A stretch of DNA of 64,000 nt, from positions 150,803 to 214,802 of the forward strand of contig NZ_SORE01000013.1 of the NCBI RefSeq assembly GCF_004366595.1. Reading direction: 5' to 3'. Within the stretch, counting starts at the first letter, position 1, and the number at the start of each line of letters is the position of its first letter. The stretch is from Paraburkholderia rhizosphaerae. Its GTDB lineage: Bacteria; Pseudomonadota; Gammaproteobacteria; Burkholderiales; Burkholderiaceae. Below, piece after piece: positions 44,169 through 52,120 of the stretch. Made by a program: the position numbers and the translations under genes. Under the pieces are notes generated by a model, which saw only the letters and a program-made list of their open reading frames with translations, searched no databases and was not told where the DNA came from.

Positions 44169-45620
44169 TCACGTCGCACTCGCGATGGTTTGCGCGACGA
44201 TCGCGGCGACCTCGTCGCGTGCCTCGAGTTGCGGCAGATGGCCGACTCGCGCAAAACGATGCACCGCGACGCGGCCGGGCAACCCGTCCGCGTGCCGCGC
44301 GGGCAGGATGCGGTCCTGCAAGCCCCATATCACGCGCACCGGCATGTTTAACGCGCCAAGCACGTGTCGCAGATCGAGGCTTTGCGCACCGTCCGGAAAA
44401 AAAGTATCAGCGAGCGCGGCAAGGCGCGCTCGCACTTCGGCATCGGCAAGCTGCTGCTCGGCGGTCGCGACGAATACGTCGTCCAGTTGCGACGGGTCGG
44501 CGAACAGCTCTTTCAGCCACGCCGCGAAACTCGCGCGCCGCGACGCCTGCGTGATGCCGCGCACAAACGCTGCGTTGCTGTCCGGGCCAAGGCCCGCGGG
44601 CGCAATCAGCGTCAGCGAACGGATCTTCGTTCGTGCAAGCGGACCGTGCGCCGCGAACGCAAGCGCGACCGCACCGCCAAACGAATGGCCGGCCAGATGG
44701 CAGTGGGTGATGTTTTCCGCGGCAAGCGTTTCGTCGACGGCCTCGACAATCTCGTCGATCGAGCCGGCATGTTCCACAGTCGACTTGCCGTGCGCGGGCA
44801 GATCGAGCGCGAGCACGCCGGGCGCGGAGCGCGCGGATCGTGCGGAGCGCGCGACGCGATCGAGCGCGTGACAGAACGGCCGCCAGCTGTTGAGCTCGGC
44901 GGCGAAGCCGTGCAGCAGCACAAGCGGATCGCCGGCGCCTTCGCGCAGCCAGATACGGTGCAACGGTGAGGCGGAAGAAGGAACGGCCGGGCTCAGCCGT
45001 GACGGGGTTGCGGTGGCGATCGTCGCCGTGACTTCGGTCGTGGCTGCGCTCGAGCTAACCGCTGCTGCGGCGGCGTCGGTTGTAGTGGCGGTTACGGTCG
45101 CTCGCTCGCGCAACACATCGTGCGCGACGATCCGTCCGTGCGGTCCTGTGCCCGCGACGTCTTCGAGGCGAACGCCGCGTTCTCGAGCAACGCGCCGTGC
45201 GGCGGGTGTCGCGCGCAGAGTGTCGCTGCGCTCGATCGATGCGCTCACAACGGGTGGGCCCGAGGTCTCGACCGTAGCCAGCTTTTGGCGCAACACGTCC
45301 TCTCCAGACACCGCAGCATCGATCTCGTCCCCGGCCACCGGCTGCGCTTCATTCACCATCGCCAGATCCGCGGCCGCCTCCCCGTGCGCGTAGATCCATG
45401 CGACCGGCGTGCCGACCGGCACCGATTCGCCGACCTCTGTGCGGATATGGCGGATCACGCCGCTCGCCGGTGCATCGACCTCCATCGTCGCCTTGCTGGT
45501 TTCGATTTCGAAGATCACCGTGCCCGCGCGCACCGTATCGCCTTCGTGCACATGCCACGCCGCAATCATGCCCTCGGTCATATCCATATCGACGCGCGGC
45601 AGGATCACTTCGGTCGGCAT
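44169..45620 (-). CDS. E2 component of acetoin-dehydrogenase-type complex (lipoyl + alpha/beta-hydrolase)
   Basis: A 483-residue dihydrolipoamide acyltransferase of the AcoC type. It has an N-terminal lipoyl domain (lipoyl Lys43 in EIETSKATMEV), a peripheral-subunit-binding domain (about 136-170, TPAARRVARERGV, GTGPHGRIVAHDV), a Thr/Ala/Ser-rich linker (171-218) and, instead of the usual CAT-type catalytic domain, an alpha/beta-hydrolase domain (VLLHGFAAEL; nucleophile Ser313 in GHSFGG). This arrangement is diagnostic of acetoin dehydrogenase E2. The GGGAGG box precedes the ATG at 45620, one base after the E1beta stop. No E3 gene is in the cluster. Confidence 0.92.
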   Translation of the reverse strand: MPTEVILPRVDMDMTEGMIAAWHVHEGDTVRAGTVIFEIETSKATMEVDAPASGVIRHIRTEVGESVPVGTPVAWIYAHGEAAADLAMVNEAQPVAGDEIDAAVSGEDVLRQKLATVETSGPPVVSASIERSDTLRATPAARRVARERGVRLEDVAGTGPHGRIVAHDVLRERATVTATTTDAAAAAVSSSAATTEVTATIATATPSRLSPAVPSSASPLHRIWLREGAGDPLVLLHGFAAELNSWRPFCHALDRVARSARSARSAPGVLALDLPAHGKSTVEHAGSIDEIVEAVDETLAAENITHCHLAGHSFGGAVALAFAAHGPLARTKIRSLTLIAPAGLGPDSNAAFVRGITQASRRASFAAWLKELFADPSQLDDVFVATAEQQLADAEVRARLAALADTFFPDGAQSLDLRHVLGALNMPVRVIWGLQDRILPARHADGLPGRVAVHRFARVGHLPQLEARDEVAAIVAQTIASAT

Positions 45621-45621
45621 C

Positions 45622-46620
45622 TCAATGCCTCCCGCCGACACTGCGATGCGCGGCCGCGACAATATCGTCGACTTGCGGCACCGCAGCCTTCTCGAGCTCC
45701 GGGTTATACGGCAGCGGACAGTCGGCGCCGCCCAGGCGGATCACCGGCGCATCGAGATAATCGAATGCGTCGCTCTCACAGACGATCGACGCGATCTCCG
45801 CGCCGATGCCGAGTTGCTGCACGCCCTCATACACGCAGATCAACCGGGACGTCTTCTTCACACTGTCGATAATCGCGTCGCGATCGATCGGCCGCACGCT
45901 GCGCAGATCGATCACTTCGGCGTCGATGCCCTGCTGCTCGAGCAGCGCAGCGGCTTCGAGCGAGCGGATCGCCATCACCGATGTCGCAACAATCGTCACG
46001 TCGCGCCCCGCGCGCCGCAGCGCGGCTTTGCCGATCGGCTCGGTGTAATAGCCTTGCGGCACCGGTCCTTTGCTTTTGTACAGCAGCTTGTGCTCGAAGA
46101 TCATCACCGGGTCCGGATCGTCGAGCGCGGCGAGCAACAGCCCTTTCGCGTCGTGCGGCGTGCTGGGCTGGACCACCTTGAGTCCCGGCACATGCGCGAA
46201 CCACGCTTCGAGGCTCTGGCTGTGCTGCGCGGCCGCGCCGGTGCCCGAGCCCGCTGGAAAACGCATCACCAGCGGCACCGATACTTCGCCGCCCAGCATG
46301 AAGCGCAGCTTCGCGGCCTGGTTCACGATCTGCTCCATCGCGAGCGTCGCGAAATCGGAGAACTGGAACTCATAGATCGGCCGCGAGCCGGTGAGCGCGG
46401 CGCCGACTGCGATGCCCGCGCCGGCCAGCTCCGAAATGGGCGTATCCATCACGCGCTCCGCGCCGAAGCGTTGATACAGATCGCCAGTCACCTGGAATGC
46501 GCCGCCGTACACACCGATATCCTCGCCCATCACGAATACGCGCTCGTCGCGTGCGAGCGCGATCGCGATGCCTTCCTGGATCGCCTGCGCATAGGTCAGC
46601 TCACGCACGTTCGCGTTCAT
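45622..46620 (-). CDS. Acetoin-dehydrogenase-type E1 beta subunit
   Basis: A 332-residue TPP-dependent E1beta. Family blocks: RELTYAQAIQEGIAIALARDERVFVMGEDIGVYGGAF, then RVMDTPISELAGAGIAVGAAL, then RFPAGSGTGAAAQHSQSLEAWFAHVPGLKVV, and EGVQQLGIGAEIAS. Overlaps the end of E1alpha by 20 bases and is followed directly by E2, so the three are coupled. The E1 pair decarboxylates or cleaves a 2-oxo or hydroxy-ketone substrate and passes the acyl group to lipoyl-E2. Confidence 0.93.
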   Translation of the reverse strand: MNANVRELTYAQAIQEGIAIALARDERVFVMGEDIGVYGGAFQVTGDLYQRFGAERVMDTPISELAGAGIAVGAALTGSRPIYEFQFSDFATLAMEQIVNQAAKLRFMLGGEVSVPLVMRFPAGSGTGAAAQHSQSLEAWFAHVPGLKVVQPSTPHDAKGLLLAALDDPDPVMIFEHKLLYKSKGPVPQGYYTEPIGKAALRRAGRDVTIVATSVMAIRSLEAAALLEQQGIDAEVIDLRSVRPIDRDAIIDSVKKTSRLICVYEGVQQLGIGAEIASIVCESDAFDYLDAPVIRLGGADCPLPYNPELEKAAVPQVDDIVAAAHRSVGGRH

Positions 46621-47665
46621 CGCACGCTCCGGCCGGGATTGAACATTGAGATCCTGTCTGCGTGTACACGTAGCGCGTCAGTTCCGCGCGCGACGGCGCA
46701 GCGCTGCTCTGCGCAAACGCGAGGCCCGCTTCGATCTGCGCTTCGACATCCGCGCGAATCGCATCCGCCTGCGCGGCATCGAGCAGGCCATAACGCATCA
46801 GTTCCTGTTCGAAGCGCACGATCGGATCGCGTGCGCTCCACGCATCGATTTCTTCGCGAGTCCGATAGCGATTGCGATCGCTTTTCGAATGCCCGCGCAG
46901 CCGGTACGTTTCGCATTCGACCAGGCTTGGACCCAGACCGCCGCGCGCCCGTGCGATTGCCTGTTCGCTCGCATCGAGCACATCGGCAAAGCGGTTGCCG
47001 TCGACCGTGACGCCGGGCATATCGTATGCGCCCGCACGCTGCGCGATATGCGGCACCGCGGTCGAGCGTTCGACCGACATCGACATCCCATACCGGTTGT
47101 TCTCACACACAAAGATGACCGGCAACTTCCAGATCGACGCGAAGTTCAGCGACTCGTGAAACGCGCCCTCGTTGTTCGCGCCATCGCCGAAAAAACACAT
47201 CACGACCGCGTCGCGATGCTGCTTGCGGATCGACAGCGCCGCGCCGACCGCGATCGGCAACCCGCCGCCGACAATCCCGTTCGCGCCGAGATTGCCGCGC
47301 TGCACATCGGCGATATGCATCGAGCCGCCACGGCCGCGGCAATAGCCGGTCTCCTTGCCGTAGAACTCCGCGAACATCCGTTTCGGGTCCGCGCCTTTGC
47401 CGATGCAATGGCCGTGACCGCGGTGCGTCGACGTGATGTAGTCGGCGTCGGTCAGCGGCAGCGTCGCGGCAATTGCGCTCGCTTCCTGACCAATCGACAG
47501 ATGCATCGTGCCGTGAATCAGGCCGCGCATATACGCCTGTTCCGCACTTTCCTCGAAACGGCGCACCAGGATCATCTTGCGCAACGCGTCGCGCAATAAC
47601 GCGGGATCGTGACGGCGATAGACGGCGGGCGCCGAACCCGGCTCCGCAACGGCAAGCGGTTGCAT
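46601..47665 (-). CDS. Acetoin-dehydrogenase-type E1 alpha subunit
   Basis: A 354-residue E1alpha with the TPP-binding motif GDGANNEGAFHESLNFASIW ending in ENNRYG, plus RGHGHCIGKGADPKRMFAEFYG, GRGGSMHIAD and GHSKSDRNRYRTREEI near the phosphorylation-loop region. AAGGAGA lies six bases before the ATG. Relation to AcoA is stronger than to pyruvate dehydrogenase, judged by the alpha/beta-hydrolase E2 partner. It lies 27 bp after the SAF-domain oxidoreductase. Confidence 0.93.
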   Translation of the reverse strand: MQPLAVAEPGSAPAVYRRHDPALLRDALRKMILVRRFEESAEQAYMRGLIHGTMHLSIGQEASAIAATLPLTDADYITSTHRGHGHCIGKGADPKRMFAEFYGKETGYCRGRGGSMHIADVQRGNLGANGIVGGGLPIAVGAALSIRKQHRDAVVMCFFGDGANNEGAFHESLNFASIWKLPVIFVCENNRYGMSMSVERSTAVPHIAQRAGAYDMPGVTVDGNRFADVLDASEQAIARARGGLGPSLVECETYRLRGHSKSDRNRYRTREEIDAWSARDPIVRFEQELMRYGLLDAAQADAIRADVEAQIEAGLAFAQSSAAPSRAELTRYVYTQTGSQCSIPAGACDERERA

Positions 47666-47692
47666 CGAGGTCTCCTTCGCGGGCTGCGCGGG

Positions 47693-49024
47693 TTAGGCGG
47701 CGACGGCCGCGGCGCCGCGCACCATCTCGTCCTGGCGGCGGCGCAGCGCGACGATGGCCGATGCGCCGTCCACCGCGCAATTGCGGTACGTGAGCAGCTC
47801 GCCGCGCCGGATCGGCTGCGTGACGGATCCGTGCTCGATCAGACCACAGGGCACGGCCTGCTGCGCGCGCGCATCGGCGACCGTCATCGCCCACGCGCGA
47901 TACGTGTATTCGCCGATTGCATCGAGCCGCTCGCCGGGCCGCAGGTCCTTCTTCGCGACCGCGCACACTTCCGCGACCGGCACCGGCAACGGCTCCATAT
48001 CGGCGCGCCCGTACAGCACCGAACGCGCGCAGGTGAGCGGCACTTCGAGGCTGGTCAGGTGATACGGCCGATAGAACGTGTAGTAAGGGCCCTTGCCGAG
48101 CTTCAGGTCTTCCATCCGCTCGCGCAGCCGCGGATGCGCAAGCTCCACGACGACGAACACGCCGGGTGCGACGCCTTTGCCGATCGTGTAGTCGACCACC
48201 CCTTTGCGTGACAGGATTCCGCCGTCCGCCTTCGGGCACAGCACGGTGTGCAGCGCGTCGAGCGTCGCGCACGGGCCATGCATGCCGGGCACGTCGGGCA
48301 CGAGCCCGGTCGCGTTGCCGATCGCGGCCATCTCGACCGCGGTCTTCGAACCGTCGACGAACTCGACGAGCATTCGCGGGTTCATATTGCGGCGCTGCGC
48401 TTCTTCGGTATACGCATCAGGCGTCGCATCGATATTGAGCGGATTGTTCTTGCCCTTGCCCGCCGCGATCACCGGATAACCGAGCGCGCTGACGAACTGG
48501 ATCAGTTCGATGGTCGAACTCGGCTCATCGCCCGCGCCAAGCGAATACACAACGCCAAGCCGCTTCGCCTCGCGCCGCAGATACGCGCCGATCGTCACAT
48601 CCGCTTCGACGTTCATCATCACCAGATGCTTGCCGTGCTCCATTGCGACGAGACCGATCTGCGCACCGACCGCGGGCTTGCCGGTCGCGTCGATCACGAC
48701 GTCGATCAGATCGCTCTTGCAGACGAGTTGCGCGTCCTGCGTGATCGCGATGTCGCCGGCTTCGATCGCCTGCGCGAGCGCGCTTGCCGTTTCGACGGTC
48801 CGGTAACCGGTGTCCGCGCGATTCGCGACACGCACCGCCGCGCACGCGGCATCGACACGCAGATCGGCGATCGCGCCGATCTCGAGGCCGTGCATCTGAC
48901 GCACCTGCGTGACGATGTCCGTGCCCATTTCGCCGCTGCCGATCAGTCCGATACGGATCGGACGGCCGCTGGCGGCGCGTTGTTCGAGATCGGCCGCGAG
49001 GCCGCCTGGCGTGATGTTGTGCAT
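47693..49024 (-). CDS. SAF-domain, homoserine-dehydrogenase-like NAD(P) oxidoreductase
   Basis: A 443-residue protein resembling COG4091 (predicted homoserine dehydrogenase with C-terminal SAF domain). The N-terminal Rossmann fold shows IGLIGSGEMGTDIV (GxGxxG at 29-34). A catalytic-type middle domain has YSLGAGDEPSSTIELIQFV and GKGKNNPLNIDATPD, and the C-terminal SAF-like part reads VCAVAKKDLRPGERLDAIGEYTYRAWAM, SVTQPIRRGELLTY. Its substrate is not established to my knowledge. GGAG lies eight bases before the ATG at 49024, which I prefer to the ATG two codons upstream. First gene after the cluster promoter; it likely oxidises the phosphorylated import product or its derivative. Confidence 0.88.
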   Translation of the reverse strand: MHNITPGGLAADLEQRAASGRPIRIGLIGSGEMGTDIVTQVRQMHGLEIGAIADLRVDAACAAVRVANRADTGYRTVETASALAQAIEAGDIAITQDAQLVCKSDLIDVVIDATGKPAVGAQIGLVAMEHGKHLVMMNVEADVTIGAYLRREAKRLGVVYSLGAGDEPSSTIELIQFVSALGYPVIAAGKGKNNPLNIDATPDAYTEEAQRRNMNPRMLVEFVDGSKTAVEMAAIGNATGLVPDVPGMHGPCATLDALHTVLCPKADGGILSRKGVVDYTIGKGVAPGVFVVVELAHPRLRERMEDLKLGKGPYYTFYRPYHLTSLEVPLTCARSVLYGRADMEPLPVPVAEVCAVAKKDLRPGERLDAIGEYTYRAWAMTVADARAQQAVPCGLIEHGSVTQPIRRGELLTYRNCAVDGASAIVALRRRQDEMVRGAAAVAA

Positions 49025-49082
49025 GAACATGTCTCCGGAACGATGGGATACGGAATGCTCTTGCGTCGGTACATTTGTATTT

Positions 49083-49113
49083 TATGTTAGCAGTATGTTC
49101 ACGAAATGGACAA
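49083..49113 (-). promoter_or_regulatory. Candidate promoter and operator for the oxidoreductase-E1-E2-PTS operon
   Basis: On the minus strand, TTGTCC (49108-49113) and TAACAT (49084-49089) stand 18 bp apart as -35/-10 candidates. Overlapping the -10 are two direct repeats AACATA with an 11-base period (49083-49088 and 49094-49099), i.e. one helical turn, as expected for a regulator binding one face. TTGTATTTTATG (from 49074 on the plus strand) resembles part of the gutM-upstream repeat. Confidence 0.5.
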
Positions 49114-49346
49114 GGTCGCACATGCGGAAAATCGCGCGCCGATGCTCGGGACTAACCCCTGGATGCAGACGAAAAGTGCACGCGTACGCGACATACGATC
49201 GCGTACGCGCGCATACGATGCTGTGCAAAAGAGGGATCTGGAACGAACAGAGAAATGGCGGAGAGAACGACCCGCCGCGCTTTTTTAGCCACCGATTTTC
49301 AACACCAGCACGCTGGCGGCGGACCGTTGAACGGCCTTGACCTGAC

Positions 49347-50336
49347 CTAACCGCCGCCCGACAGCTTCAGCACGTCTTTCGCGGTGTATTCATCGGTGAT
49401 CAGCACCGTCGGCTTGAGCAGCTTCATTGCGCCGGCCAGTGCATGAACCTTGCTCGCGCCGCCGGCCGCAAGCACCCGCACCGGTACTTTTTTGATGATG
49501 TCGAGCGGCACCGACATCACGCGTTCGTTGATCGGATGGTCGACGAGCTTGCCGTTTGCGTCGAAGAAATTGAACAGCATGTCGCCGACCGCACCCGCCT
49601 TCACCACCGACGCGCGGTCCGCATTCGTGATGAACTTCGATTGATGCGACGTCTGATCCGCGCCCGTGCCCGCCGCGCCGAGCAGTACTGCGTCGAGCGA
49701 TTTCGCCAGTTCGAAAATATCCGCGAGACCGCAGCGCTCGATCAGCGTCTGCCGGGTCGCCGCGCTATCGACCAGTAGCGGCGCGGTCATCAGATAACAA
49801 TCGGCCTGGAATAGCGTCGCGAGCCGCCACGCGAATTCGGCCGGATTGAACTTGCGCGCCTTGATAATGCCGCCCAGCAACGACACGACCGACAGCCGGT
49901 CGACCGCGCGCTCCTCGATAAACCCGAGTGAGCTGACGAGTGTACGACCCCAGCCAACGCCAATCCGCATATCCGCACGCACGAGCGTTGACACGTAGGC
50001 GCCGGTCGCCGCCGCGATCGGCAACGTCGCATCGGCGCCGCGCGCGGACAGCGGCACGACGATCGCCTCGTTGATGTGGAAGCGGCTTTCGAGCAGACGC
50101 TCCGCCTCCACGCATTCGGCGAGGCGATCGCCGATCGTGATCTTCACCTCGTTGCGTTCGCGCGCGGCGGCGAGCAGACGCACCACCGTCACGCGTCCGA
50201 CCCCGAGCTTCTGCGCGATTTCGTTCTGCGTCATTTCCTCGACGTAGTACATCCACGCTGCGCGCAAACGCAGACGCCGCGTCGGATTCTGCTCGTCGGC
50301 TTCAACGCCGGCAGTGGAAATATTCGCCTTCGGCAA
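49347..50336 (-). CDS. SorC/DeoR-type sugar-binding transcriptional regulator
   Basis: A 329-residue regulator with an N-terminal helix-turn-helix (RLRAAWMYYVEEMTQNEIAQKLGVGRVTVVRLLAAARE, residues ~22-60) and a C-terminal sugar-phosphate-binding domain (IGVGWGRTLVSSL, VSLLGG, LLGAAGTGADQTS, ALAGAMKLLKPTVLITDEYTA). SorC-type regulators usually repress polyol/sugar operons and are released by a phosphorylated pathway intermediate. The start is a TTG at 50336, supported by AGGAG six bases upstream and the otherwise natural N-terminus. It is 322 bp upstream of the oxidoreductase gene in the same direction, and is the likely control of the whole cluster. Confidence 0.9.
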   Translation of the reverse strand: MPKANISTAGVEADEQNPTRRLRLRAAWMYYVEEMTQNEIAQKLGVGRVTVVRLLAAARERNEVKITIGDRLAECVEAERLLESRFHINEAIVVPLSARGADATLPIAAATGAYVSTLVRADMRIGVGWGRTLVSSLGFIEERAVDRLSVVSLLGGIIKARKFNPAEFAWRLATLFQADCYLMTAPLLVDSAATRQTLIERCGLADIFELAKSLDAVLLGAAGTGADQTSHQSKFITNADRASVVKAGAVGDMLFNFFDANGKLVDHPINERVMSVPLDIIKKVPVRVLAAGGASKVHALAGAMKLLKPTVLITDEYTAKDVLKLSGGG

Positions 50337-50445
50337 GCTCCGCTCCTATCATTAAAAAGTCGGCATCGACGCTGAACAGTTGTGCTATCTTAACTTCAAA
50401 TGTTTCACTATTGAGGCTTCTTCACGGGGTTTCATCGAGACAGCC

Positions 50446-51324
50446 ATGGAGACGAAATCGCTGCTGCCGCAGCAACTCTCCCGAGACATCAGTCAGCTCG
50501 GCATTGCGCTAAAAGATTGCGCGAGGCAGCTGCGCTACGCAGCCCGCAACGTGCCGGGTCCGCTACGCGGCGAAGGGCCACGCACATCGCACACGGCGCA
50601 TCCGGCGCCTGCGCGGCTCGCTTCGCCGCTGTCGTCGCTGCCGCCGTTGTCGCTCGAATCGGTCGCGCATCTCGCGGACGATCTGCTCGAAAGCGCCGAA
50701 TCGTTAGCCGGTCACGCGGTGCCGCCGCTGCAGGATCACTGGAAATCGCCGGTACCGCTTGCGTCGCTGACCACGTATCTCGGTGCGTCGAGCAGCGACA
50801 CAAAAGCGCAGCGCAAATTCTCGATGTCGTACTACGCAGCCGCCAAGCGGATGATCATGCAATGCGGCGCCACCGATGTGCTGATCTTCGAACATCGCGT
50901 GAGTCACGCGCTCGATCACGCGCGCGCCGCGCTTGCGAGTGCCCGTGAACGTTCGATCCAGTCTTCGTTTGCGGGCGGCACGACCGCGGCGAGCGCGCTT
51001 GCGCGGCCATGCGCGCAGCTCGCGGCATCGCTGATCGACCTGCAGCCGATTCGCAGCACGCGCTTCGATACGCTGCCCGATGTGAGCGCGCCGTGGTGGC
51101 TCGTCACCGAACCGAACGCGTATGTGTTCCTGATGTTGACGGTCGCATCGCTATGCAAGGAAGCCTGTCCGAACGGCATCGTCACCGAGCCCGACGCGGT
51201 GCTACGCTTTTTCGCCGATGTGATCGGCGCGCGCGAAACGGCGCTGCGGACCGCATTGAAAGAGCGTGACCGGATCGGCGCGCTCGCCGACGAGATCGGC
51301 CATATCGTGTCGCATCTGTGCTGA
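50446..51324 (+). CDS. Conserved-looking protein of unknown function
   Basis: A 292-residue protein starting METKSLLPQQLS, with GAGAC just upstream. It is largely helical by composition, has no signal peptide or membrane helix, and contains repeated leucine/alanine-rich helices (SLESVAHLADDLLESAESLAGH, FSMSYYAAAKRMIMQCGATDVLIFEHRVSHALDHARAAL). I do not recognise a family. It is divergent from the SorC gene and precedes a second unknown gene by 78 bp, which suggests the two form an operon. Codon use fits the genome. Confidence 0.65.
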   Translation: METKSLLPQQLSRDISQLGIALKDCARQLRYAARNVPGPLRGEGPRTSHTAHPAPARLASPLSSLPPLSLESVAHLADDLLESAESLAGHAVPPLQDHWKSPVPLASLTTYLGASSSDTKAQRKFSMSYYAAAKRMIMQCGATDVLIFEHRVSHALDHARAALASARERSIQSSFAGGTTAASALARPCAQLAASLIDLQPIRSTRFDTLPDVSAPWWLVTEPNAYVFLMLTVASLCKEACPNGIVTEPDAVLRFFADVIGARETALRTALKERDRIGALADEIGHIVSHLC

Positions 51325-51402
51325 TTGCTCGTGGTTCATTCGCTGTTTTGCTGATTCGCCGATCGCTGGAAGCGGGCCAGCCTGCCCGCAAAGGAGCCGC
51401 GC

Positions 51403-52071
51403 ATGTTTCAGGCGCCGCGCAACAGCCACGTGCAACCGCCGCACGCATGGGAGCACGTGCAGAAACTGACGCTATGCCGCCAGCTACTGCAGCAATGCTG
51501 CGACGAGTATGGCGCGCGTCACGGCATTCGCATCGAGATCGACAGCCGCCAGTTCACGGCCGCGTTCTTCGCATGGATCGATGCGCTCGCGTATAACGAC
51601 GACTACCGTCAACGCAACCCGCGCGACTTTTTCCAGTTCGCGTACGGCGTGCTGCTGCGCGATCTGCTACACGAGAAGGCGGTGCGGGTCGTCGGGAATC
51701 CCGTGGAAAACCCCGTGGAGAATCCGGTTGAATCTCGGCTCGACACTGCGGGTGAACACATTGCTGCGCAGCCGCCATCGCCAGACGATCTCGCGCACTG
51801 GTGGCCAGTCGGCTACATGCTCACGTACTTCTGCATCGGCATGTTGAAGCGCACGTTGCGCGAAGAGTGCGAACTGTCGCTGGAACCGTCGGATGCACTG
51901 TCGCAGCCGGCGGTCTGGCAGTCGTTTCGCGAGAACATCGTCGAGGAGCCGGCACTCGCGATCGCGTACTTCGACAAGTTCATGGGCATCGAGCCGAACT
52001 GGCGTGAGCCGGGCTTCGTCGCGAACCGGCCCGGCTCGGCGCGGCCTCTGAAAAGCGTACGGTCCGTGTAA
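51403..52071 (+). CDS. Protein of unknown function with a short NPVE repeat
   Basis: A 222-residue soluble protein; AAGGAGCC lies six bases before the ATG. N-terminal half: WEHVQKLTLCRQLLQQCCDEYGARHGI, DSRQFTAAFFAWIDALAYNDDYRQRNPRDFFQFAYG. Three tandem NPVE tetrapeptides sit near residue 99-110. The C-terminal half (HWWPVGYMLTYFCIGMLKRTLREECEL, FRENIVEEPALAIAYFDKFMGI) is helical. No known family is recognised. Neighbour of the 292-residue unknown protein; no link to the adjacent molybdenum hydroxylase is evident. Confidence 0.65.
   Translation: MFQAPRNSHVQPPHAWEHVQKLTLCRQLLQQCCDEYGARHGIRIEIDSRQFTAAFFAWIDALAYNDDYRQRNPRDFFQFAYGVLLRDLLHEKAVRVVGNPVENPVENPVESRLDTAGEHIAAQPPSPDDLAHWWPVGYMLTYFCIGMLKRTLREECELSLEPSDALSQPAVWQSFRENIVEEPALAIAYFDKFMGIEPNWREPGFVANRPGSARPLKSVRSV
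51697..51732 (+). repeat. Three 12-bp tandem repeats inside a CDS
   Basis: AATCCCGTGGAA, AACCCCGTGGAG, AATCCGGTTGAA follow each other and encode NPVE three times. They are imperfect at the DNA level but identical at protein level, so the protein sequence is under selection or the duplication is old. Confidence 0.9.
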
Positions 52072-52120
52072 GCGCGCGGCGGCGCGAGCGGCAAACGCGC
52101 CCACTCGCAGCGCACCGCGC

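Noticed and set aside
45409..47010. 533-codon plus-strand frame over the E1/E2 genes
   Set aside because: Antisense to the acetoin-dehydrogenase-type subunits.
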